Assembly (NCBI GenBank): GCA_039000515.1
Contig: JBCFYV010000012.1
Coordinates: 127,292,132-127,356,131, forward strand
Direction of reading: 5' to 3'
Source of the DNA: Timema cristinae
Lineage: Eukaryota > Arthropoda > Insecta > Phasmatodea > Timematidae
Length of the DNA stretch: 64,000 nucleotides
Below, one piece after another: positions 42,629 through 54,800 of the stretch (the stretch's first letter is position 1; the number at the start of each line of letters is the position of its first letter). Position numbers and translations under genes: made by a program. The notes under the pieces were generated by a model that did not search any database, was not told the DNA's origin, and saw only the letters and a list, made by a program, of their open reading frames with translations.

Positions 42629-42841
42629 ATGAGCGGGGTGGCTCCAAGGACCGCTATAAGGGCCGTAAGGTCCCCCAGTATCACATGGACCCGCTCCAGG
42701 TCTCAGATAGTCGCAGAGCTGTGTCCACATCACGAGGAGAATCTAACCTCTGCTCGACCCTACAGGGACATACCTGGCCCTAGACCCTTACCCTTCCTCG
42801 GCAACACGTGGAGACTGCTGCCTGTGGTGGGACAGTACCAG
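42629..42841 (+). CDS. CYP301A1: P450 gene 2, exon 1
   Basis: Starts MSGVAPRTAIRAVRSPSITW and ends WRLLPVVGQYQ at ACCAG|GTGAGA. The Arg/Ser/Thr-rich start without acidic residues fits mitochondrial import. The upstream in-frame ATG (42554) lies in a short repeated stretch (CCTCTGTCAGTTTGTTTGTA) that looks untranslated. Confidence 0.87.
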
Positions 42842-45800
42842 GTGAGACATTACCAGGTGGGACATTACCAGGTGAGACTGGTGTTTTAGAGAGACACACC
42901 CTCCACCAACTCCGCAGTGTCTCAGACTGTATAGAGCTCCCCAGTGTCCCAGACTGTATAGAGCTCCCCAGTGTCCCAGACTGTATAGAGCTCCCCAGTG
43001 TCCCAGACTGTATAGAGCTCCCCAGTGTCTCAGACTGTATATAGCTCCCCAGTGTCCCAGACTGTATAGAGCTCCCCAGTGTCTCAGACTGTATAAAGCT
43101 CCCCAGTGCCTCAGACTGTAGAGAGCTCCCCAGTGTCTCAGACTGTATAGAGCTCCCCAGTGTCTCAGACTGTATAAAGCTCCCCAGTGTCTCAGACTGT
43201 ATATAGCTCCCCAGTGTCCCAGACTGTATAGAGCTCCCCAGTGTCCCAGACTGTATAGAGCTCCCCAGTGCCTCAGACTGTATAGAGCTCCCCAGTGTCC
43301 CAGACTGTATAGAGCTCCCCAGTGTCCCAGACTGTATAGAGCTCCCCAGTGTTCCAGACTGTATAGAGCTCCCCAGTGTCCCAGACTGTATAGAGCTCCC
43401 CAGTGTCCCAGACTGTATAGAGCTCCCCAGTGTCTCAGACTGTATATAGCTCCCCAGTGTCCCAGACTGTATAGAGCTCCCCAGTGTCTCAGACTGTATA
43501 GAGCTCCCCAGTGTCCCAGACTGTATAGAGCTCCCCAGTGTCCCAGAATGTATAGAGCTCCTCTTGTATCAGGTGTCGGACCTGGCTAGGATCTCACAGC
43601 TGTTCCACGATCAGTACGGAGACATCGTCAAGCTCTCTGGTCTCATAGGACGGCCGGACCTCTTGTTCGTGTACGACGCTGACGAGATCGAGCGAGCGTA
43701 CCGCAGCGAGGGGCCCACTCCGTTCAGGCCCTCCATGCCCTGTCTGGTGCACTACAAGAGCTCTGTCCGGAGGGACTTCTTCGGGGACCTGCCAGGGGTC
43801 GTGGGCGTGTGAGTGTGGACAGTATATAACTATTTCAAGATATTACTTTGGTACTTTCAAGCACCTCTGCCATATTGTAAGTGAATAAGACGCTCACTCA
43901 CTCATTAAACAGAGGTACAGTCTGTTATTGCTGCACGCTTCCTCCTGTAGTTATGTTCGAACTAATGTTATAACCCTGGCCAGATGTTGAACTAACACCC
44001 CGTCTCTGTCGCATCCCAGGCACGGCGACCAATGGAGAGAGTTCCGCACCAGGGTCCAAAGACCGATTCTTCAGCCACGGACTGTACGGAAGTACATTCA
44101 GCCCATAGAAGAAGTGACGTCACATTTTATAAACAGGTATTTACCTTCTTGTTTGCTATACTCTTGTAAAACTCTCTAGAGCTGCTCTAAGCGCTCTCTG
44201 AAGGAGTTCTCACGAGCGACCCAATACAAACTTTTTTTATTGGATAAACATTTATATTCTACGAGACTATTGGTGTTATTTTATACGTATCGGTAGTATA
44301 CATCAAAGGTGACCACTACAGATTATATCAATTGACGTATGAATGTATTAAGATGACCTTAGCACATTTTTAACCGTTCAAAAAGTTCAATTATGACAAC
44401 CTGGACACGGGAATCGAACCCGGGACCTTTTGGCCTCACGCCAATGCCACTCTGGCTCGTCTCGTATCCGGAGAGCCATCTTTCCCCAGTTGTTGGTGAA
44501 TTGAGTTCCCATGTGGATGGCCCTGGTCACAGGGAGGTATTCATCCACCAGTGTGATCCATTACATCCATTACATCCATTACATGGATTAATAGTTCGAA
44601 AAGTGTTTCCCTATCTGAATCCGACCAATGTTTTATTACATTTTCTTGACTATTTTTTAAAATCTGACCATTCACGCGCTTAAGTGTTATTTTTATGTCT
44701 GTTGAGTCGGGTTGTAAATCAAACAACAGTGGTGTTGTAACTGTTGTCAGGATGTGCGAGATGAAAGACCACAATCAAGAGATGCCCTCAGACTTCGACA
44801 ACGAGATACACAAGTGGTCGCTGGAATGTGAGTAGAATAACAGATAACAGGGCCGTCCTAACAGGCGTGGGGTTTTGAGAGCTTCCCCCTCCCTCCCAGT
44901 TATCTGCCTCACCATTCCTCTCCCCCTCCCCCTCGAATATATATTGTTTAATGTAATTATAGTAGTTTGCACCTGCGTCCCAACTCTCAGCCAAATAAGG
45001 TATCAAGAAATGCCCTAAAAGTTAAATACATGAAATAACTAATAATATAAGCCATGTTTTTATACTGATAAGGGTTGATTTCTCCCCAACCCCTCGGAAG
45101 ATTTTCTTCCCCAACTGACACTTGATCTGTATAAAGGTACAAAGAATAACTGTGTCAAGTTCGAATTAAATCGGTCCGTGCATTCAAAAGTTATCTTTGA
45201 ACATATCCACCACAGCAGGGGCACCTGCAGGCTTTAGGGTCGATAGTTCGGCGCATGCGTGACTAATTACAACAGCATTTGCATGGTGGAAGGGTGGAAA
45301 ATAATTTAGGTAAAACCTCCCTCAGTTAATCTGACTGAGATTCAAACCCCGATCACTCCATCATCAGCAGTCCAGTCTATTGAGAGTGACACCTCAGGCC
45401 AAGGGTAATAAACCTGGGCACACACTATAGTCGCGACTATCCGACCTAAAGTGTCGGTATTCCGGGTCGGATAGTAGGCTACAGAAAATACGGATAATAT
45501 GAAATCAAAGTGTAAATAGGTTTCAGTATGGGTTTGCCTGGGGTTTTTTTATTTTTAAAAAACATGTAACTTTGTTTTAATAGAATCTGTTCATTCTCTG
45601 ATTGCGCCCTAAAATAGGAATATGTAATACCCCTGCACTAGATTGGAATATGTAATACCCCTGCCCTAGATTGGAATATGTAATACCCCTGCCCTAGATT
45701 GGAATATGTAATACCCCTGCCCTAGATTGGAATATGTAATACCCCTGCACTAGATTGGAATATGTAATACCCCTGCCCTAGATTGGAATATGTAATACCC

Positions 45801-48800
45801 CTGCCCTAGATTGGAATATGTAATACCCCTGCCCTAGATTGGAATATGTAATACCCCTGCCCTAGATTGGAATATGTAATACCCCTGCCCTAGATTGGAA
45901 TATGTAATACCCCTGCCCTAGATTGGAATATGTAATACCCCTGCCCTAGATTGGAATATGTAATACCCCTGCCCTAGATTGGAATTGTAATACCCCTGCC
46001 CTAGATTGGGATATGTAATACCCCTGCCCTAGATTGGAATATGTAATACCCTTGCCCTAGATTGGAATATGTAATACCCCTGCCCTAGATTGGAATATGT
46101 AATACCCCTGCCCTAGATTGGGATATGTAATACCCCTGCCCTAGATTGGGATATGTAATACCCCTGCCCTAGATTGGGATATGTAATACCCCTGCCCTAG
46201 ATTGGAATATGTAATACCCTTGCCCTAGATTGGAATATGTAATACCCCTGCCCTAGATTGGAATATGTAATTCCCCTGCCCTAGATTGGAATGCTTATTT
46301 AAAACAAACATAACAGTGTTGAAACAACGCGAGTGCAAGAACTGGGCTAGCTAACTTGTTGTGATGAGTTAGTAAACATTAGGAAAGAATGCTGACAACT
46401 CATAACAACTTGTCCCCGTTGTGCTCAGCAACTGGGCCGAAACGAAATATAAAGGGTTCTGATTTGGTATTATCGCGGCTGACACCTTAAGATCTTCTCA
46501 GAGGCAGTCACTCTGTCCGTCATCGGGACCACATGGACTAGAACATCGGGTCATCCGATACTTGTGCTAGTGGGCAACCGTCGTGCCCAGGGTACCAGGT
46601 TTGAATCTGGTCGCGGGTGGGTTCAGTCGAGCTAGCCAATTCTTGCGACCGTCCCTACCCTTCCCTGCGAGAGAATGTGGCTCATTGTGTGATGTGAACA
46701 TGAGAATGTGGCTCATTGTGTGTGTGATGTGAACATGAGAATGTGGCTCATTGTGTGATGTGATGTGAACAAGAGAATGTGGCTCATTGTGTGTGTGATG
46801 TGAACATGAGAATGTGGCTCATTGTGTGATGTGAACATGAGAATGTGGCTCATTGTGTGTGTGATGTGAACAAGAGAATGTGGCTCATTGTGTGATGTGA
46901 ACATGAGAATGTGGCTCATTGTGTGTGTGATGTGAACATGAGAATGTGGCTCATTGTGTGATGTGAACATGAAAATGTGGCTCATTGTGTGATGTGAACA
47001 TGAGAATGTGGCTCATTGTGTGTGTGATGTGAACAAGAGAATGTGGCTCATTGTGTGATGTGAACATGAGAATGTGGCTCATTGTGTGTGTGATGTGAAC
47101 ATGAGAATGTGGCTCATTGTGTGATGTGAACATGAGAATGTGGCTCATTGTGTGATGTGAACATGAGAATGTGGCTCATTGTGTGTGTGATGTGAACAAG
47201 AGAATGTGGCTCATTGTGTGTGTGATGTGAACATGAGAATATGGCTCATTGTGTGATGTGATGTGAACAAGAGAATGTGGCTCATTGTGTGATGTGAACA
47301 TGAGAATGTGGCTCATTGTGTGATGTGAACAAGAGAATGTGGCTCATTGTGTGTGTGATGTGAATATGAAAATGTGGCTCATTGTGTGATGTGAACATGA
47401 GAATGTGGCTCATTGTGTGTGTGATGTGAACATGAGAATGTGGCTCATTGTGTGATGTGATGTGAACATGAGAATATGGCTCATTGTGTGATGTGAACAT
47501 GAGAATGTGGTTCATTGTGTGTGTGATGTGAACATGAGAATGTGGCTCATTGTGTGATGTGAACATGAAAATGTGGCTCATTGTGTGATGTGAACATGAG
47601 AATGTGGCTCATTGTGTGTGTGATGTGAACATGAGAATATGGCTCATTGTGTGATGTGATGTGAACAAGAGAATGTGGCTCATTGTGTGATGTGAACATG
47701 AGAATGTGGTTCATTGTGTGATGTGAACATGAGAATGTGGCTCATTGTGTGTGTGATGTGAACATGAGAATGTGGCCCATTGTGTGTGTGATGTGAACAT
47801 GAGAATGTGGCTCATTGTGTGTGTGATGTAAACATGAGAATGTGGCTCATTGTGTGATGTGAACATGAGAATGTGGCTCATTGTGTGTGTGATGTGAACA
47901 TGAGAATGTGGCTCATTGTGTGATGTGAACATGAGAATGTGGCTCATTGTGTGATGTGAACATGAGAATGTGGCTCATTGTGTGTGTGATGTGAACAAGA
48001 GAATGTGGCTCATTGTGTGTGTGATGTGAACATGAGAATGTGGCTCATTGTGTGATGTGAACATGAGAATGTGGCTCATTGTGTGTGTGATGTGAACAAG
48101 AGAATGTGGCTCATTGTGTGTGTGATGTGAACATGAGAATGTGGCTCATTGTGTGATGTGAACATGAGAATGTGGCTCATTGTGTGTGTGATGTGAACAT
48201 GATAATGTGGAGCGCAGCTAATAGAGCAGGATGTGGAGCATAACATCTAACTGCCAGGAGACAGATCTGCAGGAATCTGGTTGTGTGATGCTGCAAGACC
48301 TTAGTCTGCTATCATCCTTGTGTCACAGATGTTCAACATGATGTGCATTCTTCTTGTCTCTAGATTTTCTGCATAGAGACGTGTTTTGTCGATGTAGGCA
48401 TCTCATGACATGTGCTGTGTAATGCGTAGGAGTGTGGGAAACATTCAAATGTAGAGTTATTAACCATTATACATTTGACTGAGTACGTGTTGTTCGAGTT
48501 GCTACGTTCTCAGTCCTTTTCTCAGATGTTCATCTCCGGTGTATGTTCGTAGTCCGCTATGATAGCCATGTTTGTCTCAGTGTTATGTTCTAGTTTATAC
48601 AGTCATGTATGTCTCAGTTCAGTGTATGTTCATAGTTGTATGTCTCAATCTCAGTGTATGTTCAGTCTCCAGTGTATATGTCAGTCTTCAGTGTATGTAC
48701 TCAGTCTCCAGGTGTATGTCTCAGTCTCTGGTGTATGTTCAGTCATGATGTGTCATGTCGTTGTGTATTGGTGTATGTCTAGTCTCCAGTGTGTGTGCTC

Positions 48801-51800
48801 AGTCTCCAGTGTATGTCTCAGTCTCCTGGTGTATGTCATCAAGTGTGCTCATTGGTGTTATGTCTCAGTCTCCAGTGTATGTCTCAGTTCGCTAGTGTAT
48901 GTCTCAGTCTCCTGGTGTATGTCTCAGTCTCCAGGAGTCCAGTCCAGTGTAATCTAGTCTCCTGTTTATGTCTCAGCCTGTATCTCACTCCGGTGTATGT
49001 ATCAGTCTCCATGATGTCATTCCGTCTCATCCGTCTCTCCTGTGTATGTCTCAGTCTCCAGTTGTATATACAGTCTCCAGATGTATGTCTCAGTCTCCAG
49101 GCATATGTCTCAGTCTCCTGGTGTATGTCTCAGTCTCCAGGTGTATATGTCAGTCTTCAGTTGTATATCTCAGTCTCCAGTTGTAGTCTCAGTATCCAGG
49201 TGTATGTCTCAGTCCTGGTGTATGTCTCAGTCTCCAGTGTATGTCTCAGTCTCCAGGTGTATGTCTCAGTCTCCAGGTGTATGTCTCAGTCTCCGGTGTA
49301 TGTCTCAATCTCCAGGTGTATGTCTCAGTCTCCGGGTGTATGTCTCAGTCTCCATGGTGTATGTCTCAGTCTCCAGGTGTATGTTTCAGTCTCCAGTTGT
49401 ATGTCTCAGTCTCCAGGTGTATGTATCAGTCTCCAGTTGTATATCTCAGTCTCCAGTTGTATGTCTCAGTCTCCAGTTGTATGTCTCAGTCTCCAGTGTA
49501 TGTCTCAGTCTCCAAGTGTATATGTCAGTCTCCAGTTGTACGTCTCAGTCTCCAGGTGTATGTCTCAGTCTCTAGGTGTATGTCTCAGTCGCTAGGTGTA
49601 CGTCTCAGTCTCCAGGTGTATATGTCAGTCTCCAGTTGTATATCTCAGTCTCCAGTTGTATGTCTCAGTCTCCAGATGTATGTCTCAGTCGCCAGGTGTA
49701 TGTCTAGTCTCAAGTTGTATGTCTCAGTCTCCTGGTGTATGTCTCAGTCTCCTGGTGTATGTCTAGTCTCAGTGATGTCTCAGTCTCCAGGTGTATGTCT
49801 CAATCTCCTGTGTATCTCAGTCTCCAGGTGTATGTCTCAGTCTCCTGGTGTATGTCTCAGTCTCCAGGTGTATGTCAGTCTCCAGTTGTATATCTCAGTC
49901 TCCAGGTGTATGTCTCAGTCTCCAGGTTATGTCTCAGTCTCCAGGTGTATGTCTCAGTCTCCAGTTGTATATCTCAGTCTCCAGTTGTATATCTCAGTCT
50001 CCAGTGTATGTCTCAGTCTCCAGGTGTATGTCTAGTGTCTAGGTGTATGTCTCAGTCTCCAGGTATATGTCTCAGTCTCCAGTTGTATGTCTCAGTCTCC
50101 TGGTGTATGTCTCAGTCTCCGGTGTATGTCTTAGTCTCCAGTGAATGTCTCAGTCTCCAGTGTATGTCTCAGTCTCCAGTGTATATCTCAGTCTCCAGGT
50201 GTATGTTCTCAGTCTCCAGTTGTATGTCTCAGTCTCCAGGTGTATGTATCAGTCTCCAGTTGTATATCTCAGTCTCCAGTTGTATGTCTCAGTCTCCAGT
50301 TGTATGTCTCAGTCTCCAGGTGTATGTCTCAGTCTCCAGTTGTATATTCAGTCTCCAGTTGTATGTCTCAGTCTCCAGTGTATGTCTCAGTCTCTCAGGT
50401 GTATGTCTCAGTCGTCCAGTGTATATCAGTCTCCAGTGTACTCCAGTCGTTATGTCTCAGTCTCCAGTTGTATGTCTCAGTCTCCAGTTGTATGTCTCAG
50501 TCTCCAGATGTATGTCTCAGTCTCCAGGTGTATGTCTCAGTCCCAGGTGTATGTCTAGTCTCAAGTTGTATGTCTCAGTCTCCTGGTGTATGTTCAGTCT
50601 CCGGTGTATGTCTTCAGTCTCCAGTTGTATGTCTCAGTCTCCAGTGTATGTCTCAGTCTCCTGGTGTATTCTCAGTCTCCAGGTGTATGTCTCAGTCTCC
50701 AGGTGTATTTCTCAGTCTCCAGGTGTATGTCTCAGTCTCCTAGGTGTATATGTCAGTCTCCAGTGAATGTCTCAGTCTCCAGTGTATGTCTCAGTCTCCT
50801 CAGGTGTATGTCTCAGTCTCCAGGTTGTATGTCTCAGTCTCCAGGTGTATGTCTCAGTCTCCAGGTGTATGTCTCAGTCTCCAGTTGTATTCTCAGTCTC
50901 CAGTTGTATATCTCAGTCTCCAGGTTGTATGTCTCAGTCTCCAGTGTATGTCTCAGTCTCAGGTATGTCTCAGTCTCCAGGTGTATGTTCAGTCTCCAGT
51001 TATATATCTCAGTCTCCAGTTGTATGTCTCAGTCTCCTGGTGTATGTCTCAGTCTCCAGTTGTATGTCTCAGTCTCCAGTGTATGTTCAGTCTCCAGTTG
51101 TATGTCTCAGTCTCCAGTTGTATGTCTCAGGTCTCCAGATGTATGTCTCAGTCTCCGGTGTATGTCTCAGTCGCCAGGTGTATGTCTTAGTCTCAAGTGT
51201 ATGTCTCAGTCTCCTGGTGTATGTCTCAGTCTCCTGGTGTATGTCTTAGTCTCCAGTGAATGTCTCAGTCTCCAGGTGTATGTCTCAATCTCCTGGTGTA
51301 TCTCAGTCTCCAGGTGTATGTCTCGTCTCCGTGGTGTATTCTCAGTCTCCAGGTGTATTCTCAGTCTCCAGGTGTATATGTCAGTCTCCAGTTTATATTC
51401 AGTCTCCAGTTGTATGTCTCAGTCTCCGTGTATGTCTCAGTCTCCAGTTGTATGTCTCAGTCTCCAGTTGTATGTCTCAGTCTCCAGTTGTATGTCTCAG
51501 TCTCCAGGTGTATGTCTCAGTCTCCAGGTGTATGTCTCAGTCTCCAGTTGTATGTCTCAGTCTCCAGTTGTATATCTCAGTCTCCAGTTGTATGTCTCAG
51601 TCTCCAGGTGTATGTCTCAGTCTCCAGGTGTATATGTCAGTCTCCAGTTATATATCTCAGTCTCCAGTTGTATGTCTCAGTCTCCTGGTGTATGTCTCAG
51701 TCTCCAGTTGTATGTCTCAGTCTCCAGTTGTATGTCTCAGTCTCCAGTTGTATGTCTCAGTCTCCAGGTGTATGTCTCAGTCTCCAGTTGTATGTCTCAG

Positions 51801-54800
51801 TCTCCAGTTGTATGTCTCAGTCTCCAGGTGTATATGTCAGTCTCCAGTTGTATATCTCAGTCTCCAGTTGTATGTCTCAGTCTCCAGGTGTATGTCTCAG
51901 TCGCTAGGTGTATGTCTCAGTCTCCAGGTGTATGTCTCAGTCTCCAGTTGTATGTCTCAGTCTCCAGGTGTATGTCTCAGTCTCCAGGTGTATGTCTCAG
52001 TCGCTAGGTGTATGTCTCAGTCTCCAGGTGTATTCTCTCCCTCAGGTATCGGCCGAGTGGCTCTGGACACCAGACTGGGCTGTCTGGACAAGGACCTCGC
52101 TGAAGACTCCGAGCCGCAGAGGATCATAGACGCCGCCAAGTACGCCCTGCGCAATGTCGCCATATTGGAACTCAAAGCTCCGTTCTGGAGGTACATCCCC
52201 ACGCCCTTGTGGACGAAATACGTCAAGAATATGGACTTCTTTGTAGAGTAAGTGATCATCGTCGGAACTCCGGACATGTCTGAGACTATGAAGCTAGTTG
52301 GAATGACAACAGTTCACTGCTAATCTCGAGCTGTTTTCATTCGAACTTTAAACCAGAATTTAAATATGTCCAGCACTAGATTTTAGGAGTAGCCTACACA
52401 CTTAATCCATTTGTGTCCATTTGGGGTTAGCTGAGTCACTCTACCATTCTTGCCCCTCTCTCTGTCTTATGTAAGCATTGTTCAGACCCTCAATTGTTCT
52501 TGTCAGAAAAAATAAGCAAAGCTTGAATCCTCTAAGATGCTTACGTAATACTTTAACGCCCCTTGACTTTGAAACCCTCCTTTTTAGATCTACTAATCCA
52601 TATCCGACCAAATGGTAATGTTTAAACAAAACCATTTAAATGAAAGCTGGTAATGACATTGCTAGCTAAACATTCCAACAGTTACCCCCCCCCCTGAGTT
52701 ACCAGCTCTACAGGGTCATCTGGTACTAACAAGGTGTGAACCTGGCTGGTAGCACTTCACATGACCCCTTCAAGCGTTTACACAACAATTCACTGATCGC
52801 TAAACAATTTATCATCCAACTACACTCCAATTTTCAGAATAACTTAGTCTGAAAACTAGGGCAATTTACTAGATCTTTCACGAATTCAAACGTCTGGTCA
52901 TGTGATCTGCAGCTGTGGCTTTTGGTGGATATTCTAATTAACTATAAATTAACACCTATAATATGGAGAAAAAAATTATCATTGCTGACCTCAATATATG
53001 TTTGTAATTTTCTAAAAGATTTTTACAACTAAAATTATACTTTAGAACCTAAGTATATTAGTTTCGTCAGTTGAAAATTAATGTAAACTATACCAGTCTA
53101 CACTTCGATGGTTAACATTTTTGAAGTCAGTTCTCCACCAGGAGTTCCATTGAGGTTCTCCCAAGGTTCCACTTATGTAGGTTCTGAGAGGTTGGACCAA
53201 AGCTTCAGTACCATGACCAGTCTGTCAACTTGTTGAAGTAATGGTGAGTCCTTCCACACATTCAGGGTTTGCATGAAGTATATCGGCGATGCACTGGAGC
53301 GTCTCAAGGTGAAGGAAGCTGGTGACCACGATGACCTGTCCTTGCTGGAGGGATCCTGGTAGACAACCCGGACCCAAAGATCGCGTGCATCCTGGCATTG
53401 GACCTCATCCTTGTGGGCATCGACACGGTAAGACAGAGCTATAAGCTCTTGTGCTGTTCGTTTCAAGGGAGGGCTAAACATGGCTCAAGTAGCTCTGATG
53501 GACAATGCAGCGTTGTCAAGTAGTGCATTCCTGAAACAAGTGGCAGTGGAGGAGCTCTATAATAGAATATACACCAACAAGTGGCAGTGGAGGAACTCTA
53601 TAATAGAATATACACCAACAAGTGGCAGTGGAGGAACTCTATAATAGAATATACACTAACAAGTGGCAGTGGAGGAACTCTATAATAGAATATACACCAA
53701 CAAGTGGCAGTGGAGGAACTCTATAATAGAATATACACCAACAAGTGGCAGTGGAGGAACTCTATAATAGAATATACACCAACAAGTGGCAGTGGAGGAA
53801 CTCTATAATAGAATATACACTAACAAGTGGCAGTGGAGGAACTCTATAATAGAATATACACCAACAAGTGGCGGTGGAGGAACTCTATAATAGAATATAC
53901 ACCAACAAGTGGCAGTGGAGGAACTCTATAATAGAATATACACCAACAAGTGGCAGTGGAGGAACTCTATAATAGAATATACACCAACAAGTGGCGGTGG
54001 AGGAACTCTATAATAGAATATACACCAACAAGTGGCGGTGGAGGAACTCTATAATAGAATATACACCAACAAGTGGCAGTGGAGGAACTCTATAATAGAA
54101 TATACACTAACAAGTGGCAGTGGAGGAACTCTATAATAGAATATACACCAACAAGTGGCGGTGGAGGAACTCTATAATAGAATATACACCAACAAGTGGC
54201 AGTGGAGGAACTCTATAATAGAATATACACCAACAAGTGGCAGTGGAGGAACTCTATAATAGAATATACACCAACAAGTGGCAGTGGAGGAACTCTATAA
54301 TAGAATATACACCAACAAGTGGCGGTGGAGGAACTCTATAATAGAATATACACCAACAAGTGGCGGTGGAGGAACTCTATAATAGAATATACACCAACAA
54401 GTGGCGGTGGAGGAACTCTATAATAGAATATACACCAACAAGTGGCGGTGGAGGAACTCTATAATAGAATATACACCAACAAGTGGCGGTGGAGGAACTC
54501 TATAATAGAATATACACCAACAAGTGGCAGTGGAGGAACTCTATAATAGAATATACACCAACAAGCTAACAAGTGGCAGTGGAGGAACTCTATAATAGAA
54601 TATTTGTCTGACAGTGGGATGAGTTCTGAATTCCTTATTGGTAGAACATTGGCGCGTTAAGGCAAGGACGCCTGGTTTGATTCCGTGTTCATGTCATTGT
54701 TTTATTCTTATTGACTCAACAAGGTATGGTGATGCTTATCTCCAGAATATATGTTTAGACATACTACCTTAAATTTATTTAAACACTAAAAATCTGACGC

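Noticed and set aside
44395..44470. Possible minus-strand tRNA (perfect box B GGGTTCGATTCCCG)
   Set aside because: No matching acceptor stem or anticodon arm could be drawn and box A is poor; better read as a SINE-type fragment. The same holds for 8735-8836 and 63755-63820.
46713..47947. Minus-strand frames with MSHILMFTSHNEPHS repeats
   Set aside because: Products of the 27/31-bp array in intron 4 of gene 2.
48559..52251. Many plus-strand frames up to 473 codons (Val/Ser/Leu/Tyr/Cys repeats)
   Set aside because: Translations of the 20-bp array. Only the last 202 bases (52046-52247) are a real exon, reached by splicing and not by reading through.
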